Source: Cornus controversa
Lineage: Eukaryota > Streptophyta > Magnoliopsida > Cornales > Cornaceae
Reading direction: 5' to 3'
Assembly (NCBI GenBank): GCA_026545225.1
Contig: CM048849.1
Span: 34,184,836 to 34,248,835 of the forward strand
DNA: 64,000 nucleotides
Of the stretch, positions 1-10,291 are shown one piece after another. Every line of letters begins with the position of its first letter. Within the stretch, counting starts at the first letter, position 1. Under the pieces are notes generated by a model. It searched no databases, was not told the origin of the DNA, and was given only the letters and a program-made list of their open reading frames with translations. A program made the position numbers and the translations under genes.

Positions 1-296
1 AGGAGGGATTTTTTTCTTTATATTTTTAGTTAAAAGGGTAGTTTGGTCCTCATTTTTATACAATAAGTGTTTTTCATGAAGTATAAATGTTTTCTGGCTG
101 AGTTATGATCTCAAAACGAAATGGTTGGAAGAGGTATACAAACCAAGGGATGGCGTAATAATAGCAGGGATCTATTATCCAGGCTTTACTTGTTTTCGTT
201 TCCTGGTATCCCTAAACCATTGGGGCAAGATCCACTCTAAATCAACTCAGCTGGTTTTTGTATTGACTTCTCCATGAAATGAAGAGTTCGTAAAGA

Positions 297-1091
297 CTGT
301 GGTGCTGCTGGCGCCGGAGACGAGAGGGATATGTCTCAAAGTGGAAGATGACGGAATATGGAAGAGAAGAGAGATGCTGAGATCATGTCTCATTGGGAAA
401 TTTTATAAGGAGGTCGGGACAGTGGAAAAAATAGTAGAATGGGCTACGAAGGTCTGGCGATTCCGTGTGGGGTAAGGGTGGTGCCGATGCCGAATTCACT
501 GTTGTTATTTCAACTGCCGTCACATGCCAAAGCAGTCAGAGTCTTGCTCGAGGGGCGAAGAACATGGGGTGATGCTAGATTGGGAATCGATGTGTGGTAT
601 TTTAGGGCTAGAATCTCTGGAGGTTTAAGGGTGAGGAAAGAACGAGGATAATACTGTTTGGACTACCACTACATCTCTGGTGTGAATCATTCTTCATTGC
701 TGTGGGAGAGGCATGTGGAGGATTTGTGGGTGTAGATGCCGACATTTTAAGAAATGCTACGAAGGTTACGATCTCGATAGAAGAAGGTGGTGTGATCCCG
801 AAATTTGTTTGGGTTGAAGATGATCGGTTATGCTACAAGGTGGCTGTCATGGAGGTGATATTGCCGGAGATGGTGCCTACTATTGTCTCTCTTGTAGGGC
901 GAGATGAAAGGAAGCTTATAACAGAGGAGGAATGGTGGAGATTGAGGGATGAGGGTAATCGACGGACTAGTTATGACGGTAACGAGGGGGTTAAACAAAA
1001 GAAGGGACGTCGGAGGAGGGAAACGGCGCAAGGACAGGGACGAGTGGGTTTACACGCGCTGGAGACGCGTAGAAAGGAGGGTACAAAATAG
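297..1091 (+). pseudogene. LINE-1 ORF1, N-terminal DUF4283-like part
   Basis: The translation, spread over shifting frames, resembles the DUF4283 domain found at the start of plant L1 ORF1 proteins: a segment with LRSCLIGKF, then VVPMPNSLLLFQLPS, then ILFGLPLHLW, then GEACGGFVGVDADI. The last block is matched in the second LINE (62341-62685, minus), which has GVPLYLW and LCGVFLKVDSDE. In the family this domain comes before a CCHC zinc knuckle and is thought to bind RNA; no intact knuckle is seen here. A TAA at 649-651 and a frame change near 660-700 break the reading frame. Confidence 0.65.
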
Positions 1092-1235
1092 TGGACACAT
1101 GGGTTGATTGAAGGTAATGGGCAGAATGGGTGGGAGATAGTAGTGGGGACACATGGAGATAAAAGAATGGATATGGTTAAAATATCTCGTGATCACAGAA
1201 GTTGCGTTTCAAATTGAAATTCTGTTGGGCCTTGT

Positions 1236-2697
1236 TTGGTGACTTCTAATAGGTTTGGGCCTCTTTCAAGCCCAGTAAATGGTAAGGTAGGGCATGGCGA
1301 TTTACAGCAGATTGGGTTGGGCCGTAAGGTTGAACGAATAGGCCATTCAAAGGAGCATCAGCATCATTCTCACTATAAGTCCAGGAAAGGCATAGGCATT
1401 AGTAATGGGCCTATTTCGTCTGGGCTAATGATAGATGGGCTTGCAGTGAATGGAAAAGATGCTAAGTCTTTTAAGACGAAGAAGATCAAATCCTTCAGAG
1501 AATTAAACAAGAACTTGCCTTTCGTTCAGCGTATCGCACAGAGCTTTAATGGTTGCAAATCAGCTGAAGATGCAGCAGTGTTGGTAAGGCGGCATAAGGA
1601 GGCCGACGAGAGTGGGGTGATCTGGCGGAGGGTGGGGGCGAAGTCCTTTAAAGATGGAAGTGACAGACTTTCTGAGTTTAAAGGTGATCATTGCTCCTCA
1701 GCGAATGCCCATTCTTTTAATAAAAATTCTTCCATGGGCAAGAGATGGTCAAGAAAAGAAAAGCAGAAGTGGGTTATAAAATCGAAACTAGAACAAGGGC
1801 AAAAGACTGATGATTCACAGGGTAGATCTATGTGCAGGAGGCTGGACCCTATTTCAACTTCTTCTTCTCCTCCTTTTTCTTCTTTCTTTTCTAAGGGGAA
1901 ACTGGGAAAGAAATTTTCTGGTGACTGTTCTTGTAATGGAGAAAGGAGTGGAAGGGGTGTGACTTCCAGGGCTTTTTTGGGGCAGTATCTGACAACAGAA
2001 AAGGTGGGTGGGGAGCTCAGTCTGAGGGATAATGACTCTCAAGTTGTTTCCATTAAACCGGATAGAATGTATGGTGGAATTGTCCTGTGTGTTGGGAAAG
2101 GAATTCAACTGAGACTTCAAAAAGAAGCTGCAGCAAATTTAATGAATGAGTTGAACATGCACAGTGGGGTGGACTTTGGGAACAGTTTTAGAACAACAGA
2201 TGATATTGAACCTTTTTCAAGAGAAGGGGTTCACGCTGATTGGGGGATTGGGGGGGGGGGGGGGGGATGAGTTTGAGGGAGAATTCCCTTTTGATCTCGT
2301 TGAAATTAATCATGCCATTGTGACGCGGAAAGATGAGAAGGAGAAATGTTGGGGATTGACACTCCCTTTGGCAGCTTTGGGCCCTGAAGAAGGGGAATAT
2401 GAGGGGAATCAAACTGTTAATGAGGAGGTGGAAAATTGGCTGAGAAATAATGTGGAGGGGATGGGGCAGAACCTTGGGTTGACATATGCAGGAGAAGAGG
2501 AGAGGAGCATGGGAATTTTCGGTGTTTTGGAAGGGAGACAGAGATTTGCTGGGAGAAAGAAAAGCTCTTCTTGGAAGGGAGAGAGAGAGCTTCGTAATCT
2601 TATTTCCTATGTTAATTATGAAGGAAGGCGTGGGTTGGAGAGGGGAAGGAGCCAAGGGGGGAGGAGGGAGGAAGAGAAATCCATCATTTGCCTATGA
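1236..2697 (+). pseudogene. LINE-1 ORF1, C-terminal part with a poly-G frame break
   Basis: A long basic, low-complexity reading frame (about 344 codons from 1236) continues in another frame to 2697. The switch falls at a run of about 16 G at 2252-2267, so slippage at this homopolymer is the likely cause of the frame break. The part near 1740-1800 (KRWSRKEKQKWV) is matched in the second LINE by RRWSSLKKQKWV, which supports its being real ORF1 and not a chance frame. The TGA/ATG area at 2690-2700 joins directly to ORF2. No catalytic motif is visible; a nucleic-acid-binding role is the family expectation only. Confidence 0.6.
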
Positions 2698-5600
2698 AGA
2701 TGCGGTTAATGTCATGGAATGTTCGGGGGCTGAATGACCCAAATAAGAGGAAGGTGGTGAAGTTGGGCCTGCGTAAGTGGGGGGCTCAATTGTTTTTCTT
2801 ACAAGAAACCAAGTTAAGTAATGCGACTAAGGAAATTGTGAGAAGTGTTTGTGGAGGGAGATTCTTTGAATGGGAGACGCTTGATGCGGTAGGGACGGCA
2901 AGAGGTATTTTGGTGATGTGGGATAAGAGATGGATGTCTAGGAAGGAAGTGTGGAAAGGGAGATTTTCTATCTCTTGTTTGTTCAATTTAGAAGAGGATG
3001 GAGCCGAGTGAATGTTCTCTGGAGTTTATGGTCCGGTGGAGGATGCGGATAGGGGTGTGTTGTGGGAGGAGCTGTCTGACATTCGCAGGTGATGGGGAGT
3101 CCCATGGTGTGTGGGAGGTGACTTTAATGTCGTTCGATCCCCGGATGAGCGGTCTTCGGGGGGGAGATGGAGGGCAGCCATGACTTCCTTCTCGGAATTT
3201 ATTGATAGTGAGGTTTTGATTGATTTGCCCTTGGAAGGTTCTCGCTTTACATGGTCTAGTGGCAGAGATGATCCGACGTGCTCTCGATTGGATAGGTTTC
3301 TGATTTCAAGAGATTGGGAGGAGAAATTTATGGATGTGGCTCAGGTGGTAATGACAAGGCTTACGTCTGACCATGTTCCGCTAATGCTGGATTGTGGGGG
3401 ATTGAGAAGGGGCAAATCTCCATTTAAATTCGAGAATATGTGGCTTCGGGTGGAAGGCTTCAAGGAGATGGTGCAACGATGGTGGATCAGGTATGAGAAT
3501 CGGGGTAATCCCAGTTTTGTGCTTGTGGGGAAGCTTTGTAGATTGAAGGAAGACCTGAAGAAGTGGAATAAGGAGACGTTTGGCAACCTTGAACGGAGGA
3601 AGAAAAGGATTATGGAAGAGTTATCAGTTATAGATAGGAGGGAGAGTGTAAAGGGCTTGGGGGAGGAGGAAAGATCAAAAAGGGAGGAACTTAAGGCGGA
3701 AATTGAGGAGATTGCGGTAATGGAAGAGATCTCGTGGAGACAGAAATCTTGGGCTTTGTGGTTGAAAGAGGGGGATAGAAATACGAGGTTTTTCCATAGA
3801 ATGGCTAATGCTCACAAGAGAAGCAATCACATTGGGAGGATCAAATGTAATGGAACTGTTCTGAAGAAAAAGGAAGAAGTGGAGAGAGGCGTGACATCTT
3901 TTTATCAGCAGCTGTATAGGGAGACTGTGGATTGGAGACCCCTTCTAGGGGGTTTGGAGTTTGATATGATCTCTGCAGAAGGTAGGGACCGGTTGGAGAG
4001 ACCTTTTGAGGAGGAGGAGGTGACATTTGCTTTACACTGTTGTTAGGGGGATAAAGCTCCGGGCTCAAATGGGTTCTCTATGGCGTTCTTTTATAAGAAC
4101 TGGGAGGTGGTGAAAGGGATGTCTTGGCGACTATCTATGATTTCCATGCTCATGGTAAGTTCGAAATGTCCATGAATGCTACTTTTATCGCTTTGATTCC
4201 AAAGAAAGGAGGAGTGGATGATTTAAGGGATTTTAGGCCTATTAGCCTATTGGGGAGCATCTACAAAATTATTGCTAAAATCCTTGCTTTAAGACTGAAG
4301 GAAGTGCTAAATCGAATTATTTCGGAATCACAAAATGCTTTTGTGGGAGGGCGTTAGATCCTGGACTCAGTTATAGTGGCTAGCGAATGTGTGGATGCCT
4401 GCTCTTACACTGGTGATCCGGGGGTGGTTTGTAAGCTTGATGTGGAAAAAGCATATGACCATGTGTGCTGGGATTTCCTGATCTACTTCCTCGAGAGGAT
4501 GGGGTTTGGGGAGAAATGGAGAGGTTGGATTAAATTTTGCATTTCCACAGTGAGATTCTCGATCTTGATCAATGGCGTCCCTTCTGGTTTTTTTGGGAGT
4601 TCGAGAGGTCTGAGGCAGGGGGATCCGTTATCACCTACACTCTTCATTATTGTAATGGAGGCCTTCAGTAGACTGATGAAGAGAGCTTGCGCTTTGGGCT
4701 ACTACAAAGGCTTCAAAGTGGGGAGGGATATTGCCTGCCAAATGGAGGTGTCTCATTTGCTCTTTGCGGACGATACAATTGTGTTCTGTGATGCTGACAG
4801 GAGGCAGTTGAGATACTCGAGAGGAACGCTCCTTTGTTTCCAGGCAGTCTCAGGTTTAAAGGTGAACCTTGGGAAGAGTGAGATTGTTCCTGTGGGGGAA
4901 GTGGAAGAAATCGATTCTATGGCAAATATTTTGGGATGTAAAGTGGGCTCCTTTTCTTTGACTTACTTGGGTCTCCCGCTGGGGGTAAAGGCGAGGAGAA
5001 CCTCTATTTGGGATCCTGTCGTGCATCGGTTTGAGAGGAGGTTAGCTGGGTGGAAGAAGCAGTACCTCTCAAAAGGGGGTAGAGTGACGCTGATAAAGTG
5101 CACACTTTCGAGTCTCCCTACCTATTTCATGTCTTTATTTCCTTTGCTTGTCTCTGTGTTAAGAAGATTGAATAGCCTATAGGGGAAGTTTCTGTGGGGT
5201 GGCATGGGGGAGGAGCCCAAATATCATTTAGTAAGTGGGACCAGAGTTGTCGCCCTATTCAGAGAGGAAGGCTAGGGGTGCGAAAACTGAGATTTTTCAA
5301 TAAAGCCCTCTTAGGGAAGTGGCTCTGGCGTTTTGGGACGGAGAGGGATAGATATTGGAGGCGGGTTATTTGTCTTAAATACGGAGAGGATAGAGGGGGA
5401 TGGTGCTCCCTTATGCCTAGGACTCCAGTCGGGGTTGGTTTATGGAGGTATGTTGCGAAGGGATGGAATGAATTCTTCAAACACATTCGCTTTAGGGTGA
5501 GGGATGGTCAATTTGTAAGTTTCTGGAATGATCATTGGTGTGGTGATAGACCACTTGGGATGCTTTATCTGAGACTTGCCAGAATTGCACTGGATAGATA

Positions 5601-6176
5601 GATTACGGTCGCTCAGTGCTATCATCTTGATGGCGGACGACTGGTTTGGGATATTCAGTTTGAGAGACTTTTACAAGATTGGGAGGTGGAGGAGATGACT
5701 GAGTTTTTGGCTTTTCTTTACTGATAGGTTTATCCTGGGGTAAGGTGTGATGAGTTGGTATAGACCGGATCGAGCCATGGGAGATTTGAGGTTCGATCTT
5801 TGTATCGGTGTTTGGTGAGTTCTCACGGGCCTTTTTTACCTTGGAAAGGAATCTGGCGCTTTAGAGCCCCTTTGAAGGTGGCTTTCTTTGTGTGGACGGC
5901 ATCCATGGGGAGGATTCTGACCATGGATAATCTAAGAAAGAGAGGACACATTTTGACAAATTGATGTGCAAGCGGGCGGAGGAAACAATTAGTCATCTTC
6001 TTCTTCATTGCCCCAGAGCGAGGGAGGGATGGGATTTACTTTGTGCTATTTTTGGAGTTCAGTGGGTCATACCTAAGTCAATGGCGAGCTGCATTACAGC
6101 TTGGAATGGTTTCGGGTGCGGCGTGACATTAGACATTTTGTACTTCATTGGAGTCCCTGCTAACTTTTGTAGATAG
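2694..6176 (+). pseudogene. LINE-1 ORF2: endonuclease, reverse transcriptase, zf-RVT
   Basis: ORF2 encodes the enzymes for target-primed reverse transcription. The start MKMRLMSWNVRGLN is the N-terminal motif of the apurinic-type endonuclease, followed by LFFLQETK and, after frame breaks, GGDFNVVRSPDER and TSDHVPL. The reverse transcriptase follows: [19 protein letters not shown] (4224 on), DVEKAYDHVCWDFL, GLRQGDPLSPTLF, and the catalytic block [11 protein letters not shown] near 4753-4785. A zf-RVT region with a C-x2-C-like H/C pattern lies at 5840-6080. Breaks: TGA at 3009, TAG at 4044, a frame change near 4110, TAG at 4354, TAG at 5179, and stops near 5598 and 5960. The element is inactive. 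Confidence 0.85.
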
Positions 6177-6275
6177 CTTAAGGCTTTGACTTTGTGTTGT
6201 GTTTGGGACGCGTCCCCCGTTTGGGTGCCTTTCTATGACATTTTTACTTATCAAAAAATAAATAAATAAATAAAT

Positions 6276-6944
6276 GTTTTTTTGGAACATAACATTTTTG
6301 TATTATTCACTTTCCCTTTTCATATAATGGTAATTGGGAGTCCCTAACTTCACATTTGAATAATTTTCCTTTTTATCTCTCTTTGCAATGCCAATGCTTC
6401 TAGAAATCCGGAATGAGCTCCATAACTGAAATATGGCTTTGTGACTCTAGGTTTTAAAAACAATTCAGATTCCATGAGTTATTGAAAAATTTCAAATCAA
6501 ATATTTTTCTTGTTTTATTATATTACGCTAATATCTAAATTATACTTGTAATCCTATGTTAGTATGTTTTCATTAGAGTTTGCATCAAGAGAGTTGAATG
6601 GGTAAGACCAACATTTTGACCTGTGAATTGGCACTTTCTACGTGTTGCTGAACAATTTGGGTTAGACAACCTCATAATATATTTCTATACCTACCTTTTT
6701 CTTATCTAATTATGAATTTTCAGTCATAGCATAGAGTGTTGTGACTGAAATTTGATGGCTTGAGTAAAATAGGTGCTCTAGGAAGCAACCTTGAGGAGCA
6801 GTAACTTCTTTTTAAACTTCTTACACTATTAATTGCAGCAACCATTAATATTTTTTTTAGGAAGTAGGCATAACTCTTTTTAAAAGTTAAAATATTGAGG
6901 TTATGTGAACAAAATGATTGTTTATCTTCATGTTTTATACAAAA
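6276..6944. other. AT-rich spacer, no gene seen
   Basis: This stretch lies between the tail of LINE-1 and the tail of the next LINE. It is AT-rich, has no supported coding frame and shows no recognisable repeat. It may be an intron or spacer of the upstream part of the EDEM-like gene, but no exon of that gene could be found in it. Confidence 0.5.
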
Positions 6945-8410
6945 AATAAAAATACACAAATATTTCTTTTTTCTTTTTCTTGAACAGGATGATTTCATTA
7001 AAAGAAATACTCCCTCCGTCCCTAAATTCTTGTCCCTCTTTGGAAACCGCAACTCACATAACATACATGTGAGTTGCGGTTCCCAAAGAGGGACAAGAAT
7101 AATGGGACGGAGGGAGTACAAAAGTACGCAATCCCTAAAAACAACTCAAGAGAGAGAAAAAGCCCACTTCCAGTAGAGGCCAAAAAAGAAATAGAAGTTC
7201 CAACAATACATCAAAAATACTAAAAAATAACAAGGAGATCCTCAAAGGTTAAACCCATAGAATGTGACACATCCCAAAGGACTTCAATGGCAGAAGGAGA
7301 GAGATGACAACCCTGATGCAGAGCTGCATTTCTATGGAGCCAAATTATCCAAATAGCATTGGCTAAAACAGAAGTCAAAATATTAGATTTCATTGAAACA
7401 GCTTTAGCCATTCCCAGGAACCAATGTAGCTTTAGTCATACAGAAATATGAAGCCTATCAAAAAAATCTCTCCAAACTGAAGTAGCAAAAGCGTAGCTAC
7501 AGAAAAGGTGATCATTATCATCTTCAGCTGAATAACAGTTGTGGCATACAGCAGGTAAGATTAGATCTCTTCTCCTAAGATGAACAAGAAGTTCCTGTTG
7601 TGCATAATTAGAGATACACTAACAGAAACTCTAGGTCTGCAATATTTCCAACAAAGCTTAGTCCATTCCAATTTCTGACCTTTAACGCTACATGCATTCC
7701 AAGCTGATTCAGTGAGAAAGCTCCATGATTCCAGAGGATTGCATCTGAATCATCCCTCATAGGCATACCCAAAAGGAATTCTGTAGCTGCTTGAGGAAAG
7801 GCTGCAGGATTTCTCCAGTGCCCATCCTTCATAATTGACTGAAGGAGAACATGTTTATCAAAACTTCTAAAGGCATTAGCACCAAACCTCTGTATCAGAG
7901 ATCTGCCACCACATCAAGGGTCCTGCAACAAAATAAATGTCACCATTACCAGCTCTAAAAGTGCAGTTTTCTACCATCAAATCCCTCACATCAAGGGTTT
8001 GCTTCCATATAGAAGAATCCTTCTGTTAGGGAGCACTGTCCAAAAATTTGCATTCGTCAAATATCTAGTGTTAAACCTTTCCACCCAGAGCTGCTTTTTC
8101 TGCTGAAGGAAGTCCCAACAGAGAGATAACTTTGTAGCAAAATCCAAATCCTTAAATTTTCCTAATGTTAAAACCTCCTCTCTAGTTGGTAGAGAAACCT
8201 GTTTCCATTTTAGTTAAACCATTCTCTTTATATCAGTCTTCCCGCTCCAAAGAAACTTCTTAAATTTCCTTTCAAGCTGCACTTCACAACCCCAAGGTAT
8301 CTTGAAACCAAACAACCAGTAGTAAAAGAAGGAATTGAGAACAGATTTAATCAATTCCAATCTGCCAGCAATGGAAAGATTTAAAGTGTTCAATATTCTA
8401 ATTTAGCATC
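6945..8410 (-). mobile_element. 5'-truncated LINE, RT end plus zf-RVT and 3' UTR
   Basis: Read on the minus strand, it begins near 8400 with the thumb end of a plant L1 reverse transcriptase (LSIAGRLELIKSVL, then KFLWSGK). It continues through the zf-RVT domain (VRDLMVENCTFRAGNGD near 7980; IWIIWLHRNAALHQG at about 7300-7370) and ends in a 3' UTR with an A-rich tail (plus-strand T-rich, about 6945-6985). The interval 7008-7118 is a MITE inserted into this 3' UTR. Internal stops are frequent. The 5' end abuts the tail of another LINE fragment near 8412. Confidence 0.75.
7008..7118. mobile_element. Stowaway-type MITE, near-perfect hairpin
   Basis: A 111-bp foldback flanked by TA dinucleotides. 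Its termini read CTCCCTCCGTCCC, the classic Stowaway (Tc1/mariner) inverted repeat. The two arms pair for about 50 nt each with only a few mismatches, leaving a very short loop at the centre. It is non-coding and would depend on a mariner-type transposase elsewhere. It sits inside the 3' UTR of the minus-strand LINE, so it inserted after that LINE. Confidence 0.92.
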
Positions 8411-8411
8411 C

Positions 8412-9480
8412 CACACCCCCCCAAAATATTTCATTTTGTATCAACAAGAAGCAGAGCTTACAGACTTAAAAAGGAACAAGTCCTCTACAAAATCAAAACT
8501 TGCATCAAAGGCTAAAGAAACAAGAAAAATATATAACAGGAATACACCACAACAGTGTACATCAGACCAAATAAAATCCCACATATCCATGAAATAGCCA
8601 AAAGACTCAATTCAAACCTGGACCATGGCCATCAGATCTTGAACCTGTAACCCCAAAACATCCAACACATACCATATCACTTGCTTGGCTATCTGATCAA
8701 CATTAAAAGAAGAGCCATCATGAAAAGATTGGTTTCTGAAGGAGTGATCACTGACCCATTTTACTAGAAGATCAAAATTCTCCACAGCAGGCCAGTTCCA
8801 CTGGAAAAAATCAAATAGCCATTTCCAAATCCCCTGAGCAAATGCACAACTAAAAAAAATATGCTCCACCAAATCTGCTCCCTCATACAATTATGACATA
8901 TAGGGACTAAACAAATACCCCTTCTCTGGAGGTTAGGCAAAGTAGGGATTTTGTTTTACAATACCAAACAAGAAGTTACACAAGTTGCTGTCCTGCCAAC
9001 ATTCCAAACCAGTTTAGACCACGATCTTTTAGGAAGTTGGTTCCGACATCTTTTCCCAAAAAGATTTGAAAGATGTCTTAACTTGTTTCCGGCAAATTTG
9101 ATCCGGGCCTTGAAAAATCTGACTTTGAATGATTAAATCCCAAATAGTCTCAGCAGTTGCAGCCAAAAACTCAGGTTTTTCCAACTTCCAATATCAATAA
9201 CTTCACTCAACAGAGCAGACTTTGGAAGATCAAACTGTCTATAAATTCTATGACCAAAAGCTTTGATGTAAAGATGTGCCATTCCACGAGGGATCCAAGA
9301 ATAATCTCAAAGCTTGCCCATCACCAACTCGAAAATTCACATTATCAACCATGATGTCCCTGGCTTCCATCAGATTTTTCCAGAACATAGAGTGGTTGTT
9401 ACTAACTGTGCAGGCCCAAATGGAAAAGGACTGAATATACATAGCTTTAACCCAATCAACCCATAATCTGTCATTATTCT
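8412..9480 (-). mobile_element. 5'-truncated LINE, zf-RVT region and tail
   Basis: On the minus strand, the frame from 9480 encodes the pre-zf-RVT segment of plant L1 ORF2 (NDRLWVDWVKAMYI, FWKNLMEARDI, NVNFRVGDGQALRLF). Further down, 8612-8890 encodes the zf-RVT pattern (GADLVEHIFFSCAFAQGIW). The 3' end lies near 8420-8450. The 5' side is cut at 9481, where a TRIM-like LTR begins. Stops and frame changes occur between the two coding blocks. Confidence 0.72.
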
Positions 9481-9553
9481 TGTTAACAACCATCTACTCT
9501 AAAAGCTTAAGCTGTTAGAGAAGGTGTAACTTATTTATATAAATTCTTCAACA
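9481..9553 (-). mobile_element. TRIM-like short LTR
   Basis: In minus orientation this 73-bp block starts TGTTGAAGAA and ends GTTGTTAACA, so it has TG...CA termini. It is preceded on the minus strand by a purine-rich run (GAGAGGGTG), as at a polypurine tract. The CAGCTTAAGCTTTT core is one I recall from a short retrotransposon-like repeat common in plants. It lies directly against LINE sequence at 9480. The LTR assignment rests on these ends only. Confidence 0.5.
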
Positions 9554-9882
9554 CACCCTCTCATGTGTGATCTTTTTGGTCCACATGTGCTCCACTTTTA
9601 ATTTTTAGGGTGACGGTGAGGTTTGAACACACGACCTTTTCTACTCTTATACCATGTAGAATTTAGGTTTATTTAATTATGGTTAAGTCAAAGGATTAAG
9701 AAGAAGAAGAAAGAGTGAAGAAGAGAGAATTGGAGAATTGGTGTGAGAGTTGTAACTCCCTCTCTCTCACCCTAATATCTCATATATATATATACATAAG
9801 AATATACAAACAGGGAAAAAGGCTAAAATACCCCTGTGGGGTAAACCAATTACATATGTGCCCCACTGTGACTATTCTAACA
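9554..9882 (-). mobile_element. Copia-type LTR (9655-9882) with primer binding site and short internal stub
   Basis: In minus orientation, an LTR-like block runs from TGTTAGAATAG (ending at 9882) to ATTCTACA (9655), about 228 bp with TG...CA ends. It is followed at once by TGGTATAAGAG, close to the usual tRNA-Met primer site. About 100 bp of internal sequence then leads to the TRIM-like LTR at 9481-9553. The two LTR-like blocks are not alike, so this is a junction of two elements or a chimeric remnant. No coding capacity. Confidence 0.5.
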
Positions 9883-10291
9883 AAAACAAAATAAATAAAT
9901 AAAAAGAAGACATCTGAGGTAGACCCTAGTAATTGTTCCAGGTTAATAAAATCTCATCTGACCATCATTCAGCCATTTTTCTTTGAAATTGCTTTTTAAA
10001 TCACCCTTAATAACAAACATGTATATGCACTGCTACATTTCTAACTCTTGTTTCTGCATTGAACTCCCCCTCTTTAACTGAAACATGAAAAGGAGGGATC
10101 AATGAAAAGAAATTTTCTGGCCTATAAAATATCATCTGAAACACATTTAATTCTTTGTAACCCAGAAGATGTCTATGCTGGGGGGCTGACTTCCTCATTT
10201 TGATCCTTTGTGCAAGTTAATGTGGCTATGTTGTTGCGTCTGCACTTTCTTGACATGCGAATTGAAACCTTGTCTAAAATTTTCAATATAG

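Larger units (their letters stand above)
250..6275 (+). mobile_element. L1-type LINE retrotransposon, near full length, decayed (LINE-1)
   Basis: A non-LTR retrotransposon read on the plus strand. It carries an ORF1 region (about 300-2697) and an ORF2 (2694 to about 6176) with endonuclease, reverse transcriptase and a C-terminal zf-RVT region. It ends in an A-rich tail of TAAA units at 6249-6275, as expected for LINE 3' ends. Several in-frame stops and frame changes show that it is dead. The 5' boundary is uncertain: bases 1-250 could be 5' UTR or flanking DNA. ORF1 and ORF2 resemble the minus-strand LINE at 56598-62676 domain by domain, so the two belong to one family. No target-site duplication could be established because the left end is not defined. 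Confidence 0.85.

Noticed and set aside
9554-9660. tRNA-derived SINE (a B-box-like GTGTTCAAACCTC is present)
   Set aside because: No A box at the right distance and no tail; the flanking primer site, purine tract and TG...CA blocks fit an LTR/TRIM remnant better, though a SINE cannot be fully excluded.
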